Origin: Fictibacillus nanhaiensis
GTDB lineage: Bacteria > Bacillota > Bacilli > Bacillales > Fictibacillaceae
Direction of reading: 5' to 3'
Assembly (NCBI RefSeq): GCF_023715445.1
Contig: NZ_JAMBOD010000010.1
Span: 1-64,000 of the forward strand
Length of the DNA: 64,000 nt
This document shows positions 1 to 8,816 of the stretch, in pieces. The notes beneath the pieces were generated by a model. It was not told the origin of the DNA and ran no database searches. It was given only the letters and a program-made list of their open reading frames with translations. The stretch's first letter is position 1. Each line of letters opens with the position of its first letter. The position numbers and the translations under genes were made by a program.

Positions 1-14
1 AAGAAAATGATGAA

Positions 15-52
15 AGAGTGTTAGTGGAGGGATATCCCTCCACTAACACTCT
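15..52. repeat. perfect 38-bp palindrome
   Basis: The 19-base left half, which begins AGAGTGTTAGTGG, is repeated exactly in reverse complement with no loop base (centre GATATC). As RNA it would form a long hairpin. A T-rich stretch follows only on the minus strand, so it may terminate transcription leftwards or belong to a gene off the edge of the window. Confidence 0.7.
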
Positions 53-138
53 ACCCTACAACCATATATACGGACGAAGAGAGATGCTTTGGATATTGTT
101 CGTTTACACAGACTATTTGACATAACCGATTGGGGGTG

Positions 139-201
139 AAAACTCGTGGATAAACAGGTAAAACTTGTGGATTGGACCCGATTTTTTGTGGATTCAACCT
201 C
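139..201. repeat. three 21-bp tandem imperfect repeats
   Basis: Three units of 21 bp (139-159, 160-180, 181-201) share a core TGTGGAT or CGTGGAT at the same phase. The rest of each unit has drifted. The array lies just beyond the rocD terminator. Bases 53-138 and 202-287 show nothing I can name. Confidence 0.6.
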
Positions 202-287
202 TCAGTTACCGCTTAATACCCCTCCTGGTATGGGATGAAAACTGTTTCGGCACCCGAAACTGAACCATATTATAGGCTTTTAACCTA

Positions 288-321
288 AAAAAATGAAAAA
301 GCTGACTCACCAGAGTCAGCT
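288..321 (-). terminator. rocD terminator
   Basis: On the minus strand, a 9-bp perfect stem (AGCTGACTC / GAGTCAGCT, four-base loop) is followed by a long T-rich run, just downstream of the rocD stop codon. Confidence 0.85.
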
Positions 322-332
322 CTCTTTATTTA

Positions 333-1541
333 TTAAACTGAAAGTACATTTTTGATACGCTCGATTGCCCAATCTAGATCTTCTTCAGAAATAATCAGAG
401 GTGGTGCGAATCGGATTACGTTTTCGTGTGTTTCCTTACATAATAAGCCTTGCTCTTTTAATCTCTCGCAGTATGATCGGGCAGGTTCGTTCAGCTCAAC
501 ACCAATGAACAGCCCTTTTCCTCGAACTTCTTTAATCGCTGGATTATCAATCTTCTTAAGTTCACCTAAGAAGTACTCACCAAGCTTTAATGAACGATCT
601 ACCAAGTTCTCTTCGACCAGCACTTTTACTGAAGCTACAGAAACTGCGCAAGAAAGCGGGTTCCCTCCAAATGTTGATCCGTGTGATCCAGGGTTAAAGA
701 CCCCAAGGATTTCGCGGTTAGCAGCCACACAAGAAATCGGCATCACGCCTCCGCCTAGTGCTTTTCCAAGGATGTACATGTCTGGCTCAATTTCTTCCCA
801 GTCACAAGCAAACATTTTACCAGATCGGCCAAGACCAGATTGAATTTCATCTGCTACAAAAAGTACATTCTCAGACTTACATACTTCAAGAGCTTCCTTC
901 AAGAAACCTTCACGCGGGATTACGATACCAGCTTCACCTTGAATCGGCTCTAAAACAAAAGCAGCAGTGTTAGGTGTAATCGCAGCCTTCAATGCCTCTA
1001 AATCACCATATGGAATTACCTTGATGCCAGGAAGCATCGGACCGAATCCGCGTTGGTAGTCAGGATCAGAACTCATGGATACAGCAGTCATTGTACGTCC
1101 GTGGAAGTTTCCTTCACACACGATGATCTCTGCTTGGTTATCAGCAACACCTTTCACATCATAAGCCCAGCGGCGAACAGCTTTAATTGCTGTCTCAACA
1201 GCTTCAGCTCCTGTGTTCATAGGCAGAACCATGTCTTTTTTAGTTAGGCTCGATACTTTTTCATAAAAGTCACCAAGCTGATCATTGTGGAACGCTCGTG
1301 AAGTCAGAGTTACTCTGTCTGCTTGATCCTTTAATGCCTGGATAATTTTTGGATGGCGGTGACCTTGGTTTACCGCAGAGTATGCACTCAGCATATCCAT
1401 ATAACGATTTCCTTCAGGATCCGTTACCCAAACTCCTTCTGCTTTGGAAATTACGATTGGAAGCGGATGATAATTATGCGCTCCATACTGTTCCGTTTTA
1501 GAAATTACAGTTTCCGTATTCTTTGTTTCTGTCTGTTTCAT
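333..1541 (-). CDS. rocD: ornithine aminotransferase RocD
   Basis: This pyridoxal-phosphate enzyme transfers the delta-amino group of ornithine to 2-oxoglutarate and gives glutamate semialdehyde, linking arginine breakdown to proline and glutamate in the cytoplasm. The 402-residue length matches Bacillus RocD (about 401). Class III aminotransferase signatures are visible: [10 protein letters not shown] near 109, the cofactor-binding D231 in DEIQSG, and the Schiff-base lysine K260 in LGKALGGG. I chose the ATG at 1541 because GAGGTG lies just upstream; an ATG seven codons earlier lacks a good ribosome binding site. It stands alone, with its own terminator. A nearby acetylornithine aminotransferase function cannot be excluded, but the N-terminal [10 protein letters not shown] segment is typical of ornithine aminotransferase. 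Confidence 0.93.
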   Translation of the reverse strand: MKQTETKNTETVISKTEQYGAHNYHPLPIVISKAEGVWVTDPEGNRYMDMLSAYSAVNQGHRHPKIIQALKDQADRVTLTSRAFHNDQLGDFYEKVSSLTKKDMVLPMNTGAEAVETAIKAVRRWAYDVKGVADNQAEIIVCEGNFHGRTMTAVSMSSDPDYQRGFGPMLPGIKVIPYGDLEALKAAITPNTAAFVLEPIQGEAGIVIPREGFLKEALEVCKSENVLFVADEIQSGLGRSGKMFACDWEEIEPDMYILGKALGGGVMPISCVAANREILGVFNPGSHGSTFGGNPLSCAVSVASVKVLVEENLVDRSLKLGEYFLGELKKIDNPAIKEVRGKGLFIGVELNEPARSYCERLKEQGLLCKETHENVIRFAPPLIISEEDLDWAIERIKNVLSV

Positions 1542-1571
1542 GGAAACACCTCTATTCTGCAAGATTTCTCA

Positions 1572-1607
1572 CATTGCTATTATAGCAATGAAAGTGCTTT
1601 CTTTACA
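1572..1607 (-). promoter_or_regulatory. rocD promoter with palindromic operator-like -10
   Basis: Reading the minus strand, TGTAAA (1602-1607) and TATAAT (1579-1584) are 17 bases apart. The -10 sits inside a 19-base palindrome, CATTGCTA-TAA-TAGCAATG (1572-1590), which could be a repressor site. The promoter assignment is by motif only. Confidence 0.5.
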
Positions 1608-1687
1608 GAGGCAACTCTTTTGGTTGTCTTGTTCGATCGACTTCGTGGTATATTAATATGGAGAATTATACATAGGAGGATATATTT

Positions 1688-2044
1688 ATGATTCATGCAC
1701 ATGTTACATCATGGTTTCTGGCTCTCATTCTATTTTTTGTAACGTATATGCTATACAAAAAAAATGCCGGAAAAAAATCTAAAATTTTTCACATGATCCT
1801 GCGAGTTTTGTACTTAGTGATATTGGCAACCGGCGGTCATATGCTTGCAGGCTACCTGACAGACCCTGGAATTGTGAATAAAGGCCCAATTATTATTAAA
1901 GGTGTTCTAGGTCTAGTCATGATCGGATTGATGGAAATTATTCTCGTCCAAAGAAAACGTGGTGAAGGACGCCTGATGAACTGGGTGTTTTTCTGGGTAT
2001 CATTAGTACTAGTTTTATTCTATGGTTATATCGTACTTGGATAA
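1688..2044 (+). CDS. yisL: YisL family membrane protein (UPF0344)
   Basis: This small integral membrane protein of unknown function has 118 residues and four hydrophobic segments (about 8-22, 36-55, 64-85 and 98-117) separated by short basic loops. The sequence agrees with the YisL / DUF1516 family as I remember it. AGGAGGA sits nine bases before the ATG. It is monocistronic, with a terminator just after it. In B. subtilis yisL lies near asnO and the MATE gene yisQ, which also occur in this window, supporting the assignment. Confidence 0.8.
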   Translation: MIHAHVTSWFLALILFFVTYMLYKKNAGKKSKIFHMILRVLYLVILATGGHMLAGYLTDPGIVNKGPIIIKGVLGLVMIGLMEIILVQRKRGEGRLMNWVFFWVSLVLVLFYGYIVLG

Positions 2045-2055
2045 ATGCAAATAGA

Positions 2056-2086
2056 AATCGTCTGATGCTAAATCAGGCGATTTTTT
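2056..2086 (+). terminator. yisL terminator
   Basis: An 11-bp stem (AATCGTCTGAT / ATCAGGCGATT, one wobble pair) with a short loop is followed by six T. Confidence 0.85.
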
Positions 2087-2116
2087 ATATGGTAAAAATA
2101 ACCGCCAACAGTCCTG

Positions 2117-2143
2117 TTAAAATTGTGAACGGTTCACCGATAT
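2117..2143 (+). promoter_or_regulatory. sigma-D-like promoter before the FIST-EAL gene
   Basis: CCGATAT at 2137-2143 matches the core of the sigma-D (motility) -10 element. TTAA or TAAA lies 16 or 15 bases upstream, close to the usual spacing. The spacer holds a 13-base palindrome (GTGAAC-G-GTTCAC, 2125-2137), a possible operator. Motif match only; no other good sigma-A promoter is evident here. Confidence 0.4.
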
Positions 2144-2201
2144 TAAGAGAGGCAGAAAGATAAGACTATATGATTGTTCTTTTAGCAGATGAGGTGTATT
2201 C

Positions 2202-5135
2202 ATGAGAACCTTCAACTATTTATATAAAAACGAAATTGATTTATCGCGGTGGATTAAAAATGAAAGATTTAAAGACTTTGAAAATGTGTTTATCCAGGTT
2301 TTTACAGGAAAGCAGGATAAGAGCTGGATCAAGACTTTGCGAAAAAGTATTTTAGCTGAACTTCCACAAGCAAAACTGATCGGTGTTACTACAGACGGAG
2401 AAATTTTTAAAGGCCGAGTCACCAGGGGTGAAACGGTTATTTCTGTTTCAATCTATGAAAAATCTGTCCCAAGAACATTTTATATCCCTCTTCAAGAAGG
2501 AGAGAAAAGCAAAGAAATAGGAAAGAAATTAGCTGAAACTGCTATAAATAAACAAACAAAGCTTGTTCTTATTTTTGGAGATGGAAGATATGTTGAGAGC
2601 GGTTCATTCCTGCAAGCTATTCATAAAGCTGCTCCAGAGGTAATCATCGCAGGCGGAAATGCCGGAGACAATGGGTACTTTAAGGACATTCTCCTTTTTA
2701 CGGAGGAAGGGGTTTTTGAAAAGGGCATTGTAGCTGCTGCTATTGATAGTGAGGAACTATACATTCATACTTTTTCATACCGGGAATGGAAGCCAGCAGG
2801 AAAAGTTTTTACGGTTACAGATATCTCTTCTTCAGGTGAATTAGAGATAGACGGAATGAGCGTTCATGATCTTTATACACAGAATATGGGAAAAGAAATC
2901 GCTGACAAACTTCCTTCAACGGCTATAGAATATCCTCTCATGATCAAACAAGGAAAAAGCTATTATCCTTTAGCGTTAAAAGCATCACTGCCTGGGGAAC
3001 CTGTCTTGTTTCACCAAAAAATAAAAACGGGCTCAAAGATTCAAATTGGATATAGAGATGCGAATCTGTTCTTACAATCGATCGATATCGTTACAAAAGA
3101 TATACAGGACAAACCAGTAGAGTCTATTTTTCTATATTCCTGCACGGCAAGAAGAAGATTTTTAAAAAGCGCGGTAGAAGAAGAATTTCAAGTAATTGAC
3201 CAATTCGTTCCTTCGGCTGGATTTTTTTCATATGGTGAATATTTTCATGATGGAAAAAGGCTGGAGCATCTGTCACATGCTCTGACATTATTAGTATTAA
3301 GCGAGTCACCGGAAGCAACCCTGGAAAAGAAGCTCGATTCCAAAATCCCGGAGCAGTCAAGAGAAATGGATGATCTATTAGCTTTATCACATTTGATTCA
3401 GACAAGTACGAAAGAGATGGAACAGCTGAACGACCATCTTCTTGAATCTGAACAGCGTTATAAATCCCTGTTCGATCATAATCCGGATATGATTTATTCC
3501 ATGGATATGAACGGATATATTACAAGTGTGAACCACGCACTCGTTCAGACGCTGGGATTTAGGAAAGAAGAAATGCTCCAGGCACACGCACTGAATTTTG
3601 TATGCCATGATGACCACCAGCGTGTTGTGGAACATTTCAGGCTTGCGATCCATGACAGACCACAAACTTTTGTATCCAGCATCCGCAAAAAAGATGGAAG
3701 CGAAATTGTGTGCAGCATCACCAACTTGCCGATCGTTGTTAATCAGAAGGTAGTTGGGGTTTATGGAATAAGCAAAAACATTACGTGGCAGAAAAAAGCG
3801 GAAGAAAAGATTGAGAGACTTGCTTTTCATGACTCGTTAACGGGGTTGCCAAATCGAAGTTTATTTGAAAAAAGGCTTCGAGAACTTATTGCAGAAAAAA
3901 AGTGTTCGAATAATAAACTGGCAGTCATGTTTATTGATATTGACCATTTTAAAATTATTAATGAAAGTCTAGGCCATCACATAGGTGATGTTGTGCTAAA
4001 ACATGTCAGCAAACAATTAAGGCAGACGGTTAAGAGCCAGGATTTGCTGTGCCGTTTTGCAGGAGATGTTTTTACACTTATCTTGCCGTCGATCGATAAA
4101 CCAGGTGAAGTCATTGACACCGCAGACAGAATCGCTGAAGCACTGAATATGCCAATCTATTTAGATGGTCAGGAGTATACCGTAAGTGCATCGATCGGGA
4201 TAAGCATTTATCCGGATGACAGTGACGACAGCGAGATCCTAATAAAAAATGCCGACATCGCCCTTCATAAAGCAAAAGAAAAGGGCCGTGGGAAACTTGA
4301 ATTTTTCACGGGAGAGATGAATGCTTTTACGCTCGAACGGCTAAAACTTGAAGGGTATTTAAGAAAAGCCATTCAAAAAAGAGAACTTCAGCCTTATTAT
4401 CAGCCCCAGCTTTGCATGAAGACAGAGAGGATCACAGGTTTTGAGGCGCTTGTCCGCTGGAATCATCCTGAACTTGGTCTCGTTTCACCGATGCAGTTTG
4501 TTCCGCTTGCAGAAGAAATCGGCTTGATTGATGACATTGGAAGGTTTGTACTCTTTGAATCTTGCAACCAGCTGAAGCGATGGCATGATGAGGGAGCAGA
4601 TCATCTCTCCATATCTGTAAATGTTTCAGGCAGGCAATTTCAGAGATTGTCTTTTGTATATGAAGTCAAAGAGGCGCTGCAAACATCAGGAATACCGGCA
4701 GAATGTCTTCACCTAGAGTTAACCGAAAGTACGATGATTCATAATGTTCAATACAGCATCAGTATTATGCAGGAATTAAGACAGCTGGGTGTAAAGCTTT
4801 CTATAGATGACTTTGGAACAGGGTACAGTTCACTCAGCTACTTAAAAGATTTTCCGGTTGATTGCCTAAAGATTGACCAAAGCTTTATCCGTCATTTAAG
4901 TGATGACTTTTTCAATACAAGTGATGCAGCCATTATTAAAGCGATCATTATGATGTGTGAAGGTCTTTCTCTTTCAACCGTAGCAGAAGGTGTTGAGACG
5001 TTCGAACAGATGAAGCTTCTGCGTGAATACGGCTGTCAAACAGCCCAAGGATATATCATCAGTAAACCGATGCCAGCTAATGAGGCGCAATTGTTTTTAA
5101 AAGAATTTTATGCAATAAAAAACAGCACATCCTAA
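2202..5135 (+). CDS. FIST-PAS-GGDEF-EAL c-di-GMP phosphodiesterase
   Basis: This is a 977-residue cytoplasmic signalling protein with no membrane segment. In order: FIST N domain (about 30-225), FIST C (about 226-365), a coiled linker, PAS (about 415-530), GGDEF (about 540-700) and EAL (about 715-970). FIST domains are thought to sense small ligands such as amino acids. The GGDEF signature is degenerate (AGDVF at 620-624), so cyclase activity is unlikely. The EAL domain keeps its catalytic set: EALVRW from 748, LELTES, DDFGTG from 868-869, KIDQSFI, AEGVE and QGY. The predicted net activity is therefore hydrolysis of c-di-GMP, perhaps tuned by the FIST and PAS inputs. The upstream promoter resembles a motility-type sigma-D site. 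The start is supported by GAGGTG upstream. It is a single-gene unit. Confidence 0.9.
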   Translation: MRTFNYLYKNEIDLSRWIKNERFKDFENVFIQVFTGKQDKSWIKTLRKSILAELPQAKLIGVTTDGEIFKGRVTRGETVISVSIYEKSVPRTFYIPLQEGEKSKEIGKKLAETAINKQTKLVLIFGDGRYVESGSFLQAIHKAAPEVIIAGGNAGDNGYFKDILLFTEEGVFEKGIVAAAIDSEELYIHTFSYREWKPAGKVFTVTDISSSGELEIDGMSVHDLYTQNMGKEIADKLPSTAIEYPLMIKQGKSYYPLALKASLPGEPVLFHQKIKTGSKIQIGYRDANLFLQSIDIVTKDIQDKPVESIFLYSCTARRRFLKSAVEEEFQVIDQFVPSAGFFSYGEYFHDGKRLEHLSHALTLLVLSESPEATLEKKLDSKIPEQSREMDDLLALSHLIQTSTKEMEQLNDHLLESEQRYKSLFDHNPDMIYSMDMNGYITSVNHALVQTLGFRKEEMLQAHALNFVCHDDHQRVVEHFRLAIHDRPQTFVSSIRKKDGSEIVCSITNLPIVVNQKVVGVYGISKNITWQKKAEEKIERLAFHDSLTGLPNRSLFEKRLRELIAEKKCSNNKLAVMFIDIDHFKIINESLGHHIGDVVLKHVSKQLRQTVKSQDLLCRFAGDVFTLILPSIDKPGEVIDTADRIAEALNMPIYLDGQEYTVSASIGISIYPDDSDDSEILIKNADIALHKAKEKGRGKLEFFTGEMNAFTLERLKLEGYLRKAIQKRELQPYYQPQLCMKTERITGFEALVRWNHPELGLVSPMQFVPLAEEIGLIDDIGRFVLFESCNQLKRWHDEGADHLSISVNVSGRQFQRLSFVYEVKEALQTSGIPAECLHLELTESTMIHNVQYSISIMQELRQLGVKLSIDDFGTGYSSLSYLKDFPVDCLKIDQSFIRHLSDDFFNTSDAAIIKAIIMMCEGLSLSTVAEGVETFEQMKLLREYGCQTAQGYIISKPMPANEAQLFLKEFYAIKNSTS

Positions 5136-5153
5136 AGTATAGGGTGTGCTGTT
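5121..5153. terminator. bidirectional terminator
   Basis: A 13-bp stem with one wobble (arms starting AACAGCACA and AGGGTGTGC) overlaps the stop codon of the EAL gene. The T-run is better on the minus strand, where it ends the ABC importer operon. Confidence 0.8.
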
Positions 5154-5159
5154 TGTTGA

Positions 5160-6197
5160 TTACTTTTTCTTTTCATAATACATAAAAGCGAGAGCTCCGA
5201 TTAAAATCGTTCCCTTCACGATATCCTGAGCGTAATAAGGGACATTTAACATGGTGAGACCGTTTAACAGGATTCCAATAAGCACGGCGCCAACGAATGT
5301 GCCAATTACGTTTGGTTTACCGGCACCAAATACGGAGAACCCTATAAATGCGGCTGCAACACCATCCATTAGAAGGGGAGCACCTGCAGACACTTGACCA
5401 GTACCGATCCTTGCTGCTAAAAGAATTCCTGCAAGCGTTGCGAAGAAAGCAGAAAGAAGATAGGCATACATCTTATAGCGCTGTACTGGGACACCGGATA
5501 ATCGTGCTGCTTCTTCATTTCCTCCAGTGATATATAGAAGTCTTCCAAAACGGGATTGCTGAAGGATGAAATGAACAACGATAACGGCAATCAGCATAAT
5601 AATCACGGGAACTGGCACTGATAGAATCTCACCCTGCCCAATGAATAAAAACGAAGGAAGGAAAACACCAGGTGCTGTTCCGCCTTCTGCCAGAGGCATG
5701 TTGTTGTAGATTGAAAATCCTTTCGTAAATGTCAGATGCAATCCGTTGATGATATACATCACAGCCAGAGTGGCGAGAAGATCTGGAAGTCTTACTTTTA
5801 CAACAAAAAAGGAGTTTAATAGACCGACAACAAGACCGATCGCGATGGGTATGAGGATTGCGATGATTGTTTCTTGACGATAGAGTACAAGAACAGCTGC
5901 ACTCGTTACTGTTGCCAGACTGGCTGTTGAACCGACAGAGAGATCAAAGCCCCCGACAATAAGAGAGATCGTCACACCAATCGCTAACAGAGTAATGATG
6001 GATACGGAACGAAGTATATCTGTAAAGTTTTGATAGCTTAAAAATTTATCGTTTGCAAGACTGAAAGAAATGATCGTAAATAGAATGACAAGCAATGTTC
6101 CGTATCTGTATAAAAAAGGGAACACTCTCTCTTGAAACTGAAATTTAGTTCCTTTCAGATTTTCTTCCACATGTTCTTTATGAACGTACTGTGCCAT
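5160..6197 (-). CDS. RbsC-type ABC permease, probable methylthioribose importer
   Basis: This inner-membrane permease of the ribose/branched-chain type (BPD_transp_2) has 345 residues and about nine or ten hydrophobic helices. The conserved GGFDLSVGS segment near the second and third helices is typical of RbsC-like proteins. It is the last gene of an operon that starts behind an S-box riboswitch and includes mtnK and mtnA. I therefore infer methylthioribose as substrate rather than ribose; the family alone would only say a pentose-like sugar. The ATG at 6197 is preceded by AGGAGGT and overlaps the end of the ATPase gene by 20 bases. A start six codons upstream is possible but has no ribosome site. 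Confidence 0.8.
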   Translation of the reverse strand: MAQYVHKEHVEENLKGTKFQFQERVFPFLYRYGTLLVILFTIISFSLANDKFLSYQNFTDILRSVSIITLLAIGVTISLIVGGFDLSVGSTASLATVTSAAVLVLYRQETIIAILIPIAIGLVVGLLNSFFVVKVRLPDLLATLAVMYIINGLHLTFTKGFSIYNNMPLAEGGTAPGVFLPSFLFIGQGEILSVPVPVIIMLIAVIVVHFILQQSRFGRLLYITGGNEEAARLSGVPVQRYKMYAYLLSAFFATLAGILLAARIGTGQVSAGAPLLMDGVAAAFIGFSVFGAGKPNVIGTFVGAVLIGILLNGLTMLNVPYYAQDIVKGTILIGALAFMYYEKKK

Positions 6198-7683
6198 AAT
6201 GACCTCCTGTAGCAAAGTGCATAATTTTTTCAGTGGTTGCTTCTTCTTTCTTCAGCTCACCAGCTATCTTTCCGTCATACATAACAAGAATTCTGTCACA
6301 AAAAGCCAGCAGTTCCTGAATCTCGCTCGTAAAATAAAGAATGCCTTTTTTCTTATGTGCCAAATCTTTAATGCACTGAAAAACATCCTGCTTGGCACCA
6401 ACATCAATGCCTTTAGTCGGCTCGTCAAAAATGAAAACCTCACCATCATTGAGCAGCCACTTGCCAATCGCAGCTTTTTGCTGATTTCCTCCGCTCAAAT
6501 GATTAATCTGAGAAGTAGACTTTTGTGTTTTGATGCCAAGCTGTTCAATCCATCGTTCTGCTTCAGCCTTTTCTTTCTTTTTTTGGATCAGTCCAAACTT
6601 CGTAAATTGTTTAAGTACAGGGAGAGTCAGGTTCTCAATTACGTTATAATCAACGAGAATTCCTTCTTTTCGTCGCTCTTCCGGCACGAACCCAATCCCT
6701 GAAGATATCGCTTTCAGCGGACTTGTTATTCTTACTTTTTTACTGTTAATAAAGACAGGGTCGAGAGAAGGATCTGCTCCAAAAAAAGCTCTGGCCGTTT
6801 CCGTTTTTCCTGCACCTACAAGTCCTGCGATTCCAACGATCTCGCCTTGCTTCACAGATAAAGAAATTTTTTCATTCGTTGATGGAACTCTAAAATCTGT
6901 CACTTCGAACAAAGTGTCTCCCAGGACCCGTTCTTCATCATCATTGAATAGCTCAACAAGTTCGTTACCAAGCATCGCCTGAACAATCTTTTCTGTTGAA
7001 CTATGTTCAATGTCTTCTTGGAGTGTTATATAGCCATCTTTTAATACTGTTATCTTTGTAGATAAGTTCATTACTTCCGGAAGTCGATGCGAGATATAGA
7101 TGATTCCTACGCCATCCTTTTGCAGTTCGCGGAGGACAGAAAATAGGTGATCCGCCTCTTTCGTACTGAGTGCAGCTGTCGGTTCATCAAGAATCATAAA
7201 CGAAATCTCGCGGGAAAGAGCTTTAGCAATGAGAACCAGCTGTTTTTGCGCTAAAGAGCAATGAGAGAGGGGGAGCGAAGGATTAAGATTAAGTCCCACT
7301 CGCTTTAAAAGCTCTGCAGCTCGTTTGTTTCGTTTATTCCACGAAAAAAATGCAGGTCCGTTAATGAATGAGTTCATGGTCACATTCTCTGCGATGCTTA
7401 ATGAAGATACGAGAGCGGTATCTACTTCTTGTACAACCATTTCAATCCCAGCATCCTTTGCGTCAGCTGGGGTTTTAAAGATTTGTTCTTTTCCATCCAT
7501 GGTGATTTTGCCGCTGTAGCGTTCGTAATCACCTGATAAGATTTTCATCAGCGTACTTTTCCCGGCGCCATTTGCACCTAAAAGGGCATGGACCTCACCG
7601 CTATTTACGGTAAAGTCCACTCCTTTGAGTACTTTTTGTTCCCCAAATGATTTAGTTATTTTCGATAATGAAAGTTGAGTCAT
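6178..7683 (-). CDS. RbsA-type duplicated ABC ATPase, probable methylthioribose importer
   Basis: This 501-residue ATPase has two ABC modules in tandem, as in RbsA, MglA and XylG. The first has a Walker A GANGAGKST near residue 36 and Walker B FMILDEPTAAL, but its signature is an atypical SLAQKQ. The second has a modified Walker A, GLVGAGKTE, a good LSGGNQQK signature and VFIFDEPTKGID. This asymmetry is normal for the family. It energises the adjacent permease. Its start ATG overlaps the stop of the binding-protein gene (TAATG), implying translational coupling. The substrate is inferred from the mtnK-mtnA operon context, not from the ATPase itself. Confidence 0.85.
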   Translation of the reverse strand: MTQLSLSKITKSFGEQKVLKGVDFTVNSGEVHALLGANGAGKSTLMKILSGDYERYSGKITMDGKEQIFKTPADAKDAGIEMVVQEVDTALVSSLSIAENVTMNSFINGPAFFSWNKRNKRAAELLKRVGLNLNPSLPLSHCSLAQKQLVLIAKALSREISFMILDEPTAALSTKEADHLFSVLRELQKDGVGIIYISHRLPEVMNLSTKITVLKDGYITLQEDIEHSSTEKIVQAMLGNELVELFNDDEERVLGDTLFEVTDFRVPSTNEKISLSVKQGEIVGIAGLVGAGKTETARAFFGADPSLDPVFINSKKVRITSPLKAISSGIGFVPEERRKEGILVDYNVIENLTLPVLKQFTKFGLIQKKKEKAEAERWIEQLGIKTQKSTSQINHLSGGNQQKAAIGKWLLNDGEVFIFDEPTKGIDVGAKQDVFQCIKDLAHKKKGILYFTSEIQELLAFCDRILVMYDGKIAGELKKEEATTEKIMHFATGGHYGTVRS

Positions 7684-8816
7684 TATTTATTCGCCTTCTC
7701 TAAGTTTTCCATCCATGGTGAAGTACCAGCATCTGATTTGCCCCAGCCATCCACATATTTTCCGATCTCGCTCATAGAAACTTTCGTTTTTGGCAGATCT
7801 TCTTTTTCAACAAGGTGGGGCTGTACGCTGTAAACTTGAGGTGTTTCTTCACCAGCTATTTTTTGGTATAGGAAACGTACTTGCAGCTTTCCGACATCTG
7901 CAGGGTCTGTTGCAGCTGTAGCGGTCCATGGGCTGTTACCTTCCTGCATCAATTGAAGGTCTTCATCACTTAGATCGATGCCGTACACTTTAATCTCTTC
8001 ACGTCCAGCTTGCTGAATCGCACGTGTTACACCTTTGGCAAATTCATCCCAAGGGGCAAAAACAGCATCAATATCTCCTTTGTTCGGATATTTTTGTAAA
8101 AGGGCTTCCATCTGTGATTGTGTATCAAGTGCTGTGTTTTGGCTTGCGTTGCCGAAGCGTGCAACTTCTTTTATACCAGGGTAACGCTTTTTAAATGCTT
8201 CATACATCGTGTTTCTGCGCTCCATTGGAGTAAAGCCCCCAACCCACACGTATACGATTTCACCTTTTGCGTTAAGATCCTGAGCCATTGTCCGGAGTGA
8301 ACTCCATGCCAGGCTATAGTCATCCTGGTCGATAACGGTTACACCAGGGATGTTGATATCACTGTCGAACGCTACAACCGGAATGCCTTTTTCTATTGCC
8401 TTCTTAACACTCGGTGCAATGGCATCTGCCCGGCCGTGGTCAATCAGGATACCATCCACTTGCTGGTTGATAGCCGTCTCCACATATGCCGCCATTTTAG
8501 AAAGGTCATTGTCAGCGTTGTAGATTTGAACCTCGCCGCCAAATTCCTCTACTTGTTTTTTTACACCGTTCACATATTGAGAAGAGAAAGTTCCGATCGA
8601 AAACTGGTTGATGGAAGCGATCTTCAGCGGTTTTTGGAGCTGTTTAGGGATCTCGCTGGAAGAACCTGCTTTATTTGTTGAATTTGTTTTTGACTCAGTC
8701 GCTGCAGCAGGTTTTGTTTCTGTCTTATTTGAAAGTGCATCCTGTTCACTCGTACAGCCAGTAAGCAGTAAAGATGCAGCAATGAATGCCGCTGCGAGTA
8801 CTTTATATGGTTTCAA
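7683..8816 (-). CDS. sugar-binding lipoprotein, probable methylthioribose receptor
   Basis: This periplasmic-binding-protein-like lipoprotein of the RbsB family (Peripla_BP_4) has 377 residues. The signal peptide ends in a lipobox LLTGC with the modified cysteine at 21. A low-complexity Ser/Thr/Lys linker follows, then the two-lobed sugar-binding fold, with motifs such as DGILIDHGRADA and VVAFDSDI. The start is TTG, directly after the mtnA stop codon (TAATTG), with AGGAGG upstream. It is the receptor of the ABC importer encoded by the next two genes. Position inside the S-box operon with mtnA and mtnK suggests methylthioribose uptake for methionine salvage. Confidence 0.85.
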   Translation of the reverse strand: MKPYKVLAAAFIAASLLLTGCTSEQDALSNKTETKPAAATESKTNSTNKAGSSSEIPKQLQKPLKIASINQFSIGTFSSQYVNGVKKQVEEFGGEVQIYNADNDLSKMAAYVETAINQQVDGILIDHGRADAIAPSVKKAIEKGIPVVAFDSDINIPGVTVIDQDDYSLAWSSLRTMAQDLNAKGEIVYVWVGGFTPMERRNTMYEAFKKRYPGIKEVARFGNASQNTALDTQSQMEALLQKYPNKGDIDAVFAPWDEFAKGVTRAIQQAGREEIKVYGIDLSDEDLQLMQEGNSPWTATAATDPADVGKLQVRFLYQKIAGEETPQVYSVQPHLVEKEDLPKTKVSMSEIGKYVDGWGKSDAGTSPWMENLEKANK

